Below are positions 34,861-46,740 of a DNA stretch of 64,000 bases, piece after piece. Source of the DNA: Lineus longissimus (Eukaryota; Nemertea; Pilidiophora; Heteronemertea; Lineidae); the NCBI RefSeq assembly GCF_910592395.1, contig NC_088319.1:10232001-10296000 (forward strand). Direction: 5' to 3'. The position numbers and the translations under genes are program-made. Under the pieces are notes generated by a model that searched no databases, was not told where the DNA came from, and saw only the letters and a list, made by a program, of their open reading frames with translations. The stretch's first letter is position 1, and each line of letters starts with the position of its first letter.

Positions 34861-35548
34861 CAAAACTCGTACGAATGTCTACATTTTTAGTTCCCTTCTG
34901 TTCAGCTGTGCAAATTGGCTGTCTTAAACGTGTTGAACGTAAGTTGTGTCTGTTTTGCACTTGAGTCTGCTTTGGAATAGAATTGTTTCAAAGATTTCTA
35001 AGTATCCTCTTGAGTCAAGGAGCTTTGTGAGAAGGAAAATATTGATAGCTTGGGAATTCCCCTGTCGTACACTAGTAACACGATTAAAAAAAACAAGAAC
35101 GTTTTGTTTTATGATAATGGTATTGTTACGTTAACACTTACAGGAAACAATGTTACTGACGCTAACAAAACAGAGCGTCACTTCTCTATTTATATACATT
35201 TGAACACCTTGCAGATATTTATCCAAGTACATTTATTGGCCATTTTCAGATAAATGTACACAGTCACGGTAAAGACACATAAAAAATGTCTTCAATTTTT
35301 CCAACATTTTGCTAATTCATGTAAAAACAGTAGAAAAAACATCAACCAGGCCTGAAAAGCTTAATTCTTATTTTCTTTGGAGAAATCGTAATATTTGTCC
35401 TGTCCTTACCGTTACCCAGTGTCCTTACCGTTACCGCTTTTCACAGACCAAGACCATGCTTAAAAAGACCATGCTTAAAACTATAAAAGTGCATTTTGTG
35501 CTTAAAAATGTTTAAAAGTAAGTGTTTTCCAGTGTTTATGGCAGTTTA
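34861..35548. other. ORF-poor tail of unit 1 with CGGTAAAGACA motif
   Basis: Contains 'cacggtaaagacacat' (about 35264) and 'ccttaccgttaccc' (about 35403). These motifs recur many times at 39.4-40.6 kb. No gene recognised. Confidence 0.45.
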
Positions 35549-35948
35549 TGTGTGTTTGTCCTATGATCTCGTGTATCTAGTACCGAGCATAATACTTTAT
35601 CGTCTATGGAATACAAAACAATCATAAAAACTAATTTTTGCTTCCATTGAAGAGAAATAAAATATTTTAACGACCACAGCGCATTGCCAATTGATGACGT
35701 CATCCTCCACATTAAAAATGTTGGCTTCTGAACTAACTGGCAAATTGCTATCAATAAAGTCAGCTGGGACGAGACTGTCAGTTGGGAGGGTATAAATCGT
35801 GGAAGGAACGCAACCGATTTCCCGCGCTATTTGCACAGTGATTCCATGGTTTACATTGAATATTACAAGGTTTATCAGTGTTTCCAAGGTTTCACTAATT
35901 CCATACTTTATCAACTACCGAGTAAAACGGGCATTTGCGCCTCTTGTT

Positions 35949-36829
35949 ATAAGTAAGTAAGTAATTTTATTGCTCAATCTAACAAGATAGACAATGCAAC
36001 AGTAGAACACACAATGATACACAAATTAACGTTACATGAATGTACAAGACGGAGACCGGTGAAATTGTTCGGAAGCTCTTGGAGTGAACAGAACGTTGGA
36101 GTAGATAGAACGTTCTATTTACTCCAAGGGAAGCCATACAATAATTTACAATAATATTGTTAAATACTATCTAGTACCAGTAGGCCTAGTCAGAAAGAAT
36201 CGATCTATCCTGTGACTAACTAGAATACCGGGTAGAATTTTTGAGAACTAGAATTATTAGGTAGGATTCTTGAGTGCTCTTTTATTGAGACAGGCTATGA
36301 TAAAATTGATAACAGATTTACCAATTTCTGAGTCCCCGTGATTGTATGACATAAGAAAGGAGAATTTTTGCTCGTTATTAAGGGACTGGAAAGATGTGAA
36401 CGAATTCAATGAGGAAAAGAGATCAATTCTTTCTTGGTTATACAAGGAACATTCCAGTAATAGATGCTTCTCGTCTTCTACTTTATTATACTCGCAGTTC
36501 AAACATAGTCTCTGCTCAACTGGCTTTTTTGGTTTAAGGTGACGCCCAACCTCTATTTGTAAATTGTGGGCACTTATTCTAAATTTAGTGAATTCTTTTC
36601 TTTTTGAATAGTGGGGTGAAGATCAAGTAGTTTTCTAAGGACAAATCAGATTTGAAGAGCTTATAATTTCTAAGTTTATCTTTAACATTGGTGTTGGTCG
36701 AGGCACTATTGGCAAGACCAACAGAGACGGACCATTCTGAGGTAAATTTGGAGTGGAGGGATTGCTTTAGTTGGTTGCATATCTTGTTGGGGTTGTTATA
36801 CTATCGGAGATCCCCCAGCTGATCAGTTT
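35949..36829 (-). mobile_element. 5'-truncated LINE (unit 2)
   Basis: Duplicate of 31740-32620, with the same frameshift and the same (TTAC)n tail. Confidence 0.8.
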
Positions 36830-37091
36830 GCCCTTAGCACCTCTTGTTATGAATCCCAGCTGAGCAGATGGTACAGGGGCCTCTTGTTACGCAGTCAATA
36901 GCGCCTGAATGGAATCATCGCGGTGGCATGTACATACCTGTATTCCATGTTTTATATTTGCCAACCCGAGTAAACTATGGTTACTCGGGTAAAAGGTTTC
37001 GGGCTGGAATTTCGGGCTGGCTTGATTCGGGATAGAACCTAGGGATGAAATCTCGGGCTGGCTTTTTTCGGGCTGGAAAATTTCGGGCTAG

Positions 37092-37786
37092 CTTGACTCC
37101 AGCGAATTCCGTGCATGGGTTGAGGGACGGAAGTTGGCAGGAAAGCCCCGGGTGTGGAATTCCCCAGATCTTATTCTATGGATTAGGCACAAACAATATT
37201 TGGAGTATTTCAGAGAAAATGGCATCAACGTACCCGAGATCAAATCATGCGTACAGGGATCCAAAGCGCCCGATTTGAGCAATGTTCTACATGAAAATAA
37301 TTGGAACATGGCGGTCGTGAAACCGACAATTTCCGCGGACAGTAATTGTGTTTTCCTAATCGAACTCAAAGACGCCCACACAAAGCAGGCATCCTTTGAG
37401 AAGTATGTTTCCGAAGGAGACATGATGATTCAGAAGTATGTCAAGGAAATCGAAACGAATGGCGAATATTCTTTGATGTTCTTCGACAAAGTCTATACAG
37501 TCATGCGGTCCTTGAATTTCCAGCCGAATGTGATTTTCGTGCAAATTCGGCGTTTGGTGCCCAATTTCAGCTCGTTGACCCGCCTACTGGCATTCTGGAA
37601 TTTGCCAACAATGTTCTTTCTTTAGTGGAAGATGAACTTCTCTACGTTAGAATTGACGCCGTGGAGTTATCGAATGGTGAAGCAACCTTGCTTGAATTCG
37701 AAGTGATTGAGCCAATCCTATATTTTACAAAAAAGGAAGGCGCAGCTGCAAATTTTGTCGACGCATTCATGATCAGATATCAATAA
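37092..37786 (+). pseudogene. ATP-grasp family pseudogene (unit 2)
   Basis: Duplicate of 32883-33577 with the same frameshift, so the lesion predates the duplication. It differs at one residue before the shift (Phe for Tyr in 'EYSLMFFDK'). TAA at 37784-37786. Confidence 0.7.
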
Positions 37787-38103
37787 AGCGTGTCGAATAT
37801 CCCTAAATTGTAGGGTTTTGACCGAGTACATTAAAGACTGTTTTGTGGTTGGTGAAGCAGAATGAACTAGACTTCGCGATATTCTTGTAATTGTGTTAGT
37901 AAACTAATATCCGCTAAACGCGCAACTATTTGTGGGAACGTATCATTATGTGACCTCCTAATTCATCATGCTAAAGACATTATCTTCACTCTGCCCCAGA
38001 AATGTTGTCAGGAAAGAAAGTTTTTGGATTCGGTCCACGGCCTATACCGTATGTAATACCGTAAAATTACGTTCTAACTTTCCAATCTGTTTCAATTTTT
38101 AAA

Positions 38104-38589
38104 GGTACATGTGTTAAGATTCTGAGTGTCGTTTTGCTGAGCGGTTCACCAAACAAGACGAAGATGGATATACTCTTTCGGCCAAGTCGAGAATCAGATC
38201 AAATCGAAATTCGGTGTCAGAGGTTATATGACGTAGGGAGTCATGTGTACCAAATTTCAAGTTCATAGCTTTATCGGTTGCGAAACGTGCCATAGTTACA
38301 CTCAAACGGACAATTTACGTCATTTGACCTCTGTAACCTTGAGTTATCACACTTTTTAGGTTCCACTTCTCGCCCCCTTGTGGCCATGTCAAGATTCAGA
38401 TCGGACCAAAATTCAGTGTCAGAGGTCACCTGAATTGGGGTCATGTGATGGAAGTTTCAAGTTCATAGCTCTAGCGGGTAAAAAACGTGCCACTGTTTTT
38501 GAATCAGGATACAGACGACGGCGGACGACGGACGATGGACACAGCGGTGTTGTATAGACTCCCCTACGGTGAGCCAAAAATGTGCCATT
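38104..38589. repeat. GACCTCTGT(G/A)ACC-type dispersed repeat (unit 2)
   Basis: Duplicate of 33895-34380 with a few substitutions ('ggttccacttctc' for 'ggttaaacttctc'). Confidence 0.7.
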
Positions 38590-38675
38590 AAGTTGGAAAG
38601 AATTCACGAGCAAGATTTTTGGGCACTGTCCGTCTGGTGTAGTATTCCTTCATTTCCAGCCTGCCCACTTAGCCC

Positions 38676-39074
38676 TTAGAATGCATAGAATCCTCTAATC
38701 ACTGTCAAGTCCAGTGGTTTTACCAATGACGTACATCCAGCTGTAATAAAGTCCAATAACGTCCCGGCTTCAATGAGAGGAATCGTGAATTCCTCCGCAA
38801 TATGTGGACGAAACCTGTCGAGAATAAATAACGTGTCTCCTGGTTCCCTATCGCGAGAAATTGACAGTGCAATTTCATCCAAATAAAATTGGAGAGTGTC
38901 CCCGTTCTCCCAAGCTGTCCTAGATGACGTAACCCGGATACTGTCCGGGATATTACCGAGGTCTCTAATTTGATGAATGTATCCTGGCTCCCGTAAAAGA
39001 TGATCTGAGCCGTCAGCTTCACTCATCAAGTCCCTATTACCAATGCGATCGCACAACCGAGCTTGTGTTGCCAA
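38676..39074 (-). pseudogene. pogo/Tigger-type DDE transposase fragment (unit 2)
   Basis: Same fragment as at 34467 but with the frame open for 132 codons, because two bases absent in unit 1 (near 38997) are present. 'LFILDRFRPHI' and 'CTSLVKPLDL' are visible. Still lacks an N-terminus and inverted repeats; no ATG at the frame start (TTG). Confidence 0.65.
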
Positions 39075-39449
39075 GGCTCGTACGAATGTCTACATTTTTA
39101 GTTCCCTTCTGTTCAGCTGTGCAAATTGGCTGTCTTAAACGTGTTGAACGTAAGTTGTGTCTGTTTTGCACTTGAGTCTGCTTTGGAATAGAATTGTTTC
39201 AAAGATTTCTAAGTATCCTCTTGAGTCAAGGAGCTTTGTGAGAAGGAAAATATTGATAGCTTGGGAATTCCCCTGTCGTACACTAGTAACACGATTAAAA
39301 AAAACAAGAACGTTTTGTTTTATGATAATGGTATTGTTACGTTAACACTTACAGGAAACAATGTTACTGACGCTAACAAAACAGAGCGTCACTTCTCTAT
39401 TTATATACATTTGAACACCTTGCAGATATTTATCCAAGTACATTTATTG

Positions 39450-40637
39450 GCCATTTTCAGATAAATGTACACAGTCACGGTAAAGACACATAAAAAATGT
39501 CTTCAATTTTTCCAACATTTTGCTAATTCATGTAAAAACAGTAGAAAAAACATCAACCAGGCCTGAAAAGCTTAATTCTTATTTTCTTTGGAGAAATCGT
39601 AATATTTGTCCTGTCCTTACCGTTACCCAGTGTCCTTACCGTTACCGCTTTTCACAGACCAAGACCATACTTAAAAAGACCATGCTTAAAACTATAAAAG
39701 TGCATTTTGTGCTTAAAAATGTTTAAAAGTAAGTGTTTTCCAGTGTTTATGGCAGCATATGATCATTTATTGCAACATATTTCCATCTGAAGTGGCCAGT
39801 AATCTTAATGTCTTTACCGTTACCCGAATTACCGTTAAGCCTTATTAGTATTGCCTAGTAATGATAACGGTAAAGACAAATCAGGATAACGCTAAAGACA
39901 CACTTTCGATCAAAACAAGCAGAGAATGCATGTTAGAGGCAGCCATTATGTTCTACAAATACTTGATTCAGCAATATTTTCATTTACTAATTATTTTTAA
40001 GTAATATCTCTACTACATTCCAAGATTTGATCAGAATGGTAAAGACACCCTATTTGTGTGACACTTACCTAAAATCAATTTTATTTCTGCCCTTGAAAAT
40101 CTGTTGGCTTTATGAAATTTCAAAAATGGTGGCTACATACCTGGTCTTTTCCAGAAAACGCAGTGCTATCTACAGTGAGTGATCTACTGATCTAGCAGTG
40201 ACCTGTTGAATTAAGGGAGCTTGGCATTTGTAATTGAGGGTAACGGTGGGGACAAGCACTGAAAATCACAGTTTTTTATAAGTTTAAAGCAGATCTTTGT
40301 TATTAAATTTTAGATATATCCTTAAAATGAAAGGCATTAATTGTTCCCATACAAAACTCACCCAAATTACCATGTAGAATGATAGAGTTTAGAATTATTT
40401 GCAATATGGTGAATTTTACAACCTGGAACGGTAAGGACATTTTAGACTTCAATTCAAGCTCATACATCTCCAACCTGAAGGAAGTTACTGATATGTCTGA
40501 TGGTGAAAACAATTATAAAACCCATGCTCAAAGATATGCATCGGTTATTTAAGGCCATTTCTTAAGCAGCTTTACCAGAAAGCCAGGTAAAGAAACAAAA
40601 ATTTCCATACCGTGACTTGTACATTTATCTGAAAATG
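39450..40637. repeat. TIR-bounded region rich in GGTAAAGACA / TACCGTTACC words
   Basis: 'ggccattttcagataaatg' at 39449-39467 is repeated in reverse at about 40618-40640 ('catttatctgaaaatggcc'), with adjoining 'cacggta' also matching. Between them GGTAAAGACA-like or TACCGTTA-like words occur at least ten times on both strands. It could be a 1.2-kb foldback or degenerate satellite. No gene recognised; the 69-codon minus frame at 40303-40512 is unassigned. Confidence 0.5.
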
Positions 40638-40680
40638 GCCCGTATAGTGTCAGCTTTAAGACGTGTCTCATCATGAGCGC

Positions 40681-42279
40681 CTAAAACGCGAAAACAAATA
40701 ATGTGACAACAATGGCAAAATAGCGGACAAATTGTGTGATGGCATCTGACAGATTCGAGGCCTCATTGGGTGGAATTGTCTCAGTTACTGTACCGCAATC
40801 TACAAATAGAATCGTTGTCCATGCACTGCATCCCAAGAGAGACCAATCAATGTCCAGGATAACCATCCCCTGCATGTTAGACGGTGTGTCACACGTCATA
40901 TTACTGGCGTCTGTAATCATTTGTCGGTTTGAGCTAAACCATGAAGCAATCCCTTGCAAAGCACAGGTGCAATTGAACAAATTGTGAGACGTGACAACTG
41001 TCTGTAGATTGTTTAGTCCTGTCAATGTCCCACTCGCCAAGAAAGCTATTTTGTTGGATGAGATATCAAGGCTGTTTAGTTCAGTCAACCCACGAAATGC
41101 ATCATCTGAAACCACTGCGACATCGTTATTTCTAATGCTCAAGGTACCGAGGGCTCCGAGTCCTGCAAACGATCCTTCCTCTAGCGATGTGATGTTGTTC
41201 GAGTCAAGATGAAGATACATTAAGCTAGATAGTTCCTCAAAACGACCCTTCCCCAGACCCATGATTTGATTTTCAGAGAGATTTAAACGTAATAGCTTGC
41301 CGAGATCACGAAATGCCCCTTTCTCTATCATCTGGATGTTATTTTTGCTGAGATGAAGCAACTCGAGGTTATGCAGACCTACAAACGAACCTTCTGTTAA
41401 ATTCGATATTAAATTTTGTTCCATCGACAGGTCAGTAAGACTACTTAGGCCTGTGAATACACCGTGCGGTAACACTGTAATTTTATTGTTCTTAAGGTCT
41501 AAACTTAATAACATCCCAAGACCATGAAGTGTCCCGTTCTCCATCTCCTCAAGTTTGTTCTTAACGAATAAAAGATGTTTGAGGTTACCTAGTCCATCAA
41601 ACGAATAGTCCTTCAGCAATGGTAGACTATTTCCACCTAGCTCGAGAATCTCCAGATTACCAAGGGCTAAGAAAACTCCTTGGCTAAGTGTTCTGATGTG
41701 ATTATTGAACATTATTAGGTATTTTAGATTCCAGAGTCCTTCAAAAGTCCCATTTGACAACACTGCAATGTCGTTCGTTTTGATCTGCAGTTCCTTGAGG
41801 GTAGTTAGTTCGACAAAAGAGCCTGGGGTGATAGATCGTATGAGACTTGCATACAGTTCAATACCTTCAAGCTTTCCAATTCCTCGGATTGCTGCTTGTG
41901 GAAGGTTATTCAAGCCAGCTCTGTATATCCTGAACCAGGTCAGGTTTTGGAAAGGTGTTAAAGTTTCCGGGGCCATACTCACAATATTGCAACTATTTAT
42001 ATTAAGGCGGTGAATTTTTGTATTCTCTGTGAAGGAAGTATCGTTCAAGTGTTCTGCAGCACAGGTTTGAGAACATGTACAGTCTATTTGTATAGAGTAG
42101 AATATTTCACCACTTGACGTAAAGTTTGCAATGGTTGGGAGAACATCGGTAAGAGAAAGAGTGTCACAATATAAAGTTGCATTAAATGTAAAGCATGTTG
42201 GTTTTGGAGCCTGCGTTGTCACTTGGGGCTCAATGGTACGTACCAACACAACCAACCATACGACTGCAGTAAGTTGCAT
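40681..42279 (-). CDS. Secreted or GPI-anchored leucine-rich-repeat protein
   Basis: Minus strand. ATG at 42279-42277, TAA-type stop at 40683-40681, 532 codons, one coding exon. Residues 1-19 form a signal peptide ('MQLTAVVWLVVLV'). A Cys-rich N-cap (six Cys within about residues 25-95) precedes about 14 typical-class LRRs of exactly 24 residues (L-x2-L-x-L-x2-N-x-I-x2-L-x2-G-x-F-x-G-L-x2). An LRRCT cap follows with 'NLFNCTCALQGIASWF' and two more Cys. The last 15 residues are hydrophobic ('YFAIVVTLFVFAF') with no cytoplasmic tail, fitting a GPI signal or tail anchor. Ectodomain with many N-x-S/T sites. A splice acceptor (ttgtcttttcag) at about 42310 lies 30 bp upstream, so a 5' UTR exon is likely further right. 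Function unknown; such proteins act in adhesion or pattern recognition. Confidence 0.85.
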   Translation of the reverse strand: MQLTAVVWLVVLVRTIEPQVTTQAPKPTCFTFNATLYCDTLSLTDVLPTIANFTSSGEIFYSIQIDCTCSQTCAAEHLNDTSFTENTKIHRLNINSCNIVSMAPETLTPFQNLTWFRIYRAGLNNLPQAAIRGIGKLEGIELYASLIRSITPGSFVELTTLKELQIKTNDIAVLSNGTFEGLWNLKYLIMFNNHIRTLSQGVFLALGNLEILELGGNSLPLLKDYSFDGLGNLKHLLFVKNKLEEMENGTLHGLGMLLSLDLKNNKITVLPHGVFTGLSSLTDLSMEQNLISNLTEGSFVGLHNLELLHLSKNNIQMIEKGAFRDLGKLLRLNLSENQIMGLGKGRFEELSSLMYLHLDSNNITSLEEGSFAGLGALGTLSIRNNDVAVVSDDAFRGLTELNSLDISSNKIAFLASGTLTGLNNLQTVVTSHNLFNCTCALQGIASWFSSNRQMITDASNMTCDTPSNMQGMVILDIDWSLLGCSAWTTILFVDCGTVTETIPPNEASNLSDAITQFVRYFAIVVTLFVFAF

Positions 42280-42321
42280 GCAACAAGATTTACGTGTATG
42301 TCCATATACCTGAAAAGACAA

Positions 42322-43660
42322 TCAACTTACTCATTAAATGCATAAATGACACCCTTGCAGTGCTCCTTCCGTTTTTTTTACTTTAATTACAAAAAGCTTG
42401 GCATTGCCAGTGCGAATGTATTGACGGCTTTCACCTTCATATTGGATGGTTATTGAACAGTAAAATTTTAAACTAATTTAAAAATGAATGTAGACGTGGA
42501 ATGTATCCGGTGCCTGATTGTATTGTACCTCTGAGATGGCCCCTATTCCCCTGGCCGTCCGGTGCTGCCGCCTGTCTGTAGTATGAATCACTACTTTGAA
42601 GTACATGTATGTTAAAAAGTCTCTTAAAAAAGATAGCACATGCTGTACATGCTTGACATTTAGACCAGTGAGTTAGTTTCTTTCTGCTAACCAACATCTT
42701 TACGAGGCCTGGGGCGCAGTGTCACCCCTGAAATGACACACTGATTTCTTTGTTATGTAATAATGACGTATGGACTGAAATTCGACCAACTTTCGCTTAC
42801 TCCTAAATAATGGCATTTCATTTTCATTGATACCCCACGATGGTAATTACTGTGAGGCTTACGTGAAAAAGCATCATGATCTTCCAATCGTATTTCGCAC
42901 AATCGACAGTGCAAATTAGTTCAATTGCAAGGGAGCTGGTTGTGGCAAAGTGTGTTTCACTTCATTAAAAGCTTGGCTGACGTACGCGGGGATTAGTTCA
43001 TCATGTCAAATAGATGATGAGCCAACACTAAGCCATAGCAGCCTCGAAATGACCAAATTTTTGGCTAAACCGATCATGCCAATTTTCGGGAGGGGGAGAA
43101 TTTTCTAGTAAATAAATGTCTGTATCATTTTGATTAGTACACTCAGTATTTCCCACTATATAAGTTTACTTCTCAGAAGAAAAACAAGATACAGTGCATA
43201 TAAAATGAGTTAATATGGGCCGTCAGCAGTTAAAGTGTCAGTACTTGCGAGACACCAGCGAGATAAATCAAAATTGACCAAATTACTCTGCATATTGCCA
43301 CATGATCGGGATTCAAGGGACAAACATCTTGGCGCCAAAAACATACGTCGGCCGTTTTAGTGAAAATGACGTCAAGAAGGACAGATGTCAAACTCGCACA
43401 GTGACGAATTTGAAATTAAATTTCAGACACTGGAATTGACCACTTGCCGCCATCTTGGATGTCGGGGTCTAAGTGGTGATGTGGTATCCTCATTGGGATT
43501 GCAATCAGCAAATTCTTTCCTTTTCTATATCCACGGATCTGCTTTTCAAGATAGTGGCAACTACCCAGTGCAAGAGGCGTTGTGCTTCAGCGCCGCTAAG
43601 TGTCTAGAGAGCGTGCATAGTCAGAACGGGCGGAGTACCGTTGCAGTGTCCTTTACGTCA
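42322..43660. other. Probable 5' region of the LRR gene; nothing else firm
   Basis: No recognised repeat. The first exon and promoter of the LRR gene should lie here, but I cannot place them. A 94-codon plus-strand frame at 43385-43669 is not recognised and runs into the TIR element. Confidence 0.35.
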
Positions 43661-44649
43661 GGTAGTTGATAAAGTATGGAATTAGTGAAACCTTGGAAAC
43701 ACTGATAAACCTTGGAATATTCAATGTAAACCATGGAATCACTGTGCAAATAGCGCGGGAAATCGGGTGCGTTCCTTCCACGATTTATACCCTCCCAACT
43801 GACAGTCTCGTCCCAGCTGACTTTATTGATAGCAATTTGCCAGTTAGTTCAGAAGCCAACATTTTTAATGTGGAGGATGACGTCATCAATTGGCAATGCG
43901 CTGTGGTCGTTAAAATATTTTATTTCTCTTCAATGGAAGCAAAAATTAGTTTTTATGATTGTTTTGTATTCCATAGACGATAAAGTATTATGCTCGGTAC
44001 TAGATGCACGAGATCATAGGACAAACACACACGTGAATAAAAAAACCCGCTTAGAACTGGTGACGTCACAAAGATCTCTGCATCCCTCGATGCGTACTGG
44101 AAGATGTAAGAAATCGCTCACGGCGAAGGAAATTTTCATCCGCAAACTTCGGTAATAAACATACATGACTAGGCTTCTTTTATTCATCGTTTGTTATAAA
44201 ATATCAGTCAATCATAGACAATTAGGCCTAGACATAGTCGTCAACCTTATCCATGCATAATGCATGACAGGCCCCCAACTTCCCAAGCAACTCGTCTGAT
44301 CGAAAAGGCCCCGTGTGGTGGTGGCGTATTTATAAGCGAAGCGCTATTGGTCCATATTATGGGTGTGTGGTGGGCGTGTCTTCCCATATTTGGGAGATCA
44401 GTACTGTACACTGGAGGCGAGGTACAACTGGGTTGTTTTAAAATATAGACTATTGAATCGGATATGCGACAGATTTCTAAATTACCATAAAATTCCGATC
44501 TGATCATGTAAGAATAAGCTCCAAATGTTGATTCGTAACCACGTTAGGTTCGAATGGCATTATTTCATGTTTTTATGCATTTTTAGGACTGATTCCAAGG
44601 TTTATCACTGGTTCCAAGGTTTCACTGATTCCAAGCTTTATCAACTACC
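43661..44649. mobile_element. 989-bp TIR element with perfect 9-bp target duplication, copy B
   Basis: Flanked by TTTACGTCA on both sides (43652-43660 and 44650-44658). Same ends (GGTAGTTGATAAAG) and interior as 30734-31710 in reverse orientation, with small length differences in the subrepeats next to the ends ('ggttccaaggtttcactgattcc' variants). MULE-like by target length; non-autonomous. Confidence 0.85.
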
Positions 44650-45259
44650 TTTACGTCATGACGTCTAATTTGTTGTGGCACATCGATAGTGCTCGTTTGG
44701 TGGTTGGGGATAATGACCATTTTTAATCAGTTTTAATCACAAAAATAAAATCGTTTAGAATTAGGCCCCCGGCAGCGACCGCCTCAGCGCCAATGGTATT
44801 AGGCTATTACTATAGTTCAAATGTATTGTGCATATGTACATGATCGGCTCCCTACATTAGTAATTTGGGGACGCGGAATGACCAATTTTGTGCAGGGGGT
44901 TGAATGTATTGGATTCGCATCCCAGCAAATGTTGAATGTCACATAATACATCGTTGATTGCGTATAACTTGATATATATGGCCTGAATAGGGGCAAGCAA
45001 GGTGTGTTTGGTATAAAAACCATCTTATAAATAGATATTATTTATCATAGTTAGGCTCTGTAGTCAATTAAAACAGTGGACTCTGTCTTTATTGACTCTG
45101 ACAGACTGTGGAATGGATAGTAACAGATGAATGGAATGGCCAGGGCCATTGTGCTCACCTCATGTGGAGGAAAGATGGATAAAGATCATGGTATTGTGTA
45201 ATGTAGTGTTAGGTTTGATGTAGGTCCAAGCAATTACAATTTCCCCAAAATGGCCAATT
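44650..45259. other. No recognised gene
   Basis: 'gcgccaatggtattaggct' at about 44789 reappears reversed inside the MITE-like element at about 51808 ('agcctaataccattaggcc'), so part of this is repeat. The remainder is unassigned. Confidence 0.4.
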
Positions 45260-46740
45260 TACAGTACATGTACATTCGACCTCTGTGACCTTGAAAAGTA
45301 GGTCAAATCAAAGAAGACCCAGGTGACACATTGAATGGTTGTTAGAATTAGATGTACCTATGATATAAAATTGGTGCCAATCGGGCAAGTAATTACTAAG
45401 AATAATGGCATTTTGAAGAATTTAGGATTTGGCCCCCTCCCTGGAGGCCAAACGGCAAATTAGATCGCACCAAACTTCAGTACCTGAGATCACCTGACCA
45501 AGGGGTACATGTGTACTTAATTTGTGATCAATAGTCATTGCAGTTAAGAAACGTGCCATAGTTACGGCCTGACGGCCAATTTACGCCATTTGACCTCTGT
45601 GACCTTGACAAGAACGTCAAATTAAAAACCTGTGTGACATATACTGTATGGCAGTTAGATGTACCCATGATATCAAATTGGTGGCAATCGGGCAAGAAGT
45701 TAAGGAATAATCACATTTTTAAGGTTTTTGGATTTTGCCCCCTGGTGGTCAAGTGGTGAATCATATTGGACCAAACTTCAGTCCCTGAGATCACCTGACT
45801 AAGGGGTAAATGTGTACCAAATTTGGTATCAATAGTCATTGCAGTTTAGAAACGTGCCATCGTTTCATCCTAACGGCCAATTTACACCATTTGACCTCTG
45901 TGACCTTGAAAAGTAGGTCAAATCAAAAACCCGTACGATATGTGAATTGTGATGTATCCTTGCTAGGAGTACCTACCATAAAAATGTTATGAAAATCAGA
46001 CCACTATTAAACGAGCAATCAAACATTTTAACTTTGGACATTAAATTTGGCCCCCGGGTGGCCAAACTAAGAATTTTTCAAGATGCCCGCCTGGCACCCA
46101 TATTGGCTATCACATTTGATAAAAAATCAAGGAGAGTACATAGATATACATCCAGATCAAATTTGGTTGCAATCCGATCATTAGTTTCGGAGTAATAGTA
46201 CTGTGTTTATTTATCAAGATGGCTGCCTGGCGGCCATATTTGATGTCCGAACGGCCGAAATTTTAGGGGTGGAATAGAGAATCCCCAGATACATGTCCAC
46301 ACTGGTTTAAAACCTTCTAGCTAAAATAGATAGGAAACATGCTACTGTTCAGTGAATCAGCAAACTTTGACCTCTGTGACCTTGAAAAGGAGGTCAAATC
46401 AAAAACCCGGAGGATACATGTATATGATGCACCTGTGCTAGAAGTACCTACCATATTTTTTTCAAAATTTCCCGACTACTATTAAGGGAGATATTGCATA
46501 TTTTCACTTTTAACGTTTGGCCCCCTGGTGGCCAAACCATGAAACGAATCGGACCGAAACTTGGTCTCCAAGGTGTCATTACATAAGGGTACATGTGTAC
46601 CAAGTTTCAACTCAATAGCTCTAACAGTTACGAAACGTGCCCTGCTAACGGACGACGGACGACGACGACGACGACGACGACGGACGACGGACGCCACGGT
46701 ATGGGATAAGCTCACCTCTGCTAAGAGGTGAGCTAATAAA
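45260..46740. repeat. Long copy of the GACCTCTGTGACC dispersed repeat
   Basis: Four internal units mark themselves with 'gacctctgtgaccttga' at about 45279, 45592, 45893 and 46370. Each has 'ggccccctggtggcc'-like and 'gaaacgtgcc' words. The 3' end has a (GACGAC)n run (about 46647-46690) followed by a hairpin AGCTCACCTCT..AAGAGGTGAGCT at 46709-46734. Non-coding. Confidence 0.7.

Larger units (their letters stand above)
31340..35544. repeat. 4.2-kb tandem segmental duplication, unit 1
   Basis: Head-to-tail with unit 2 (offset 4209 bp at the left, 4211 at the right after a 2-bp indel near 38997). Differences are rare single bases, so the duplication is recent. The left breakpoint lies inside the 977-bp TIR element. 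The unit carries the right third of that element, a LINE 3' end, an ATP-grasp pseudogene, a dispersed repeat, a pogo-type transposase remnant and GTAAAGACA-type sequence. Confidence 0.9.
35549..39755. repeat. 4.2-kb tandem segmental duplication, unit 2
   Basis: Second copy of 31340-35544; identical in order and nearly so in sequence. It starts with the truncated right part of the TIR element (35549-35919), which shows that the duplication happened after that element had inserted. Confidence 0.9.
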
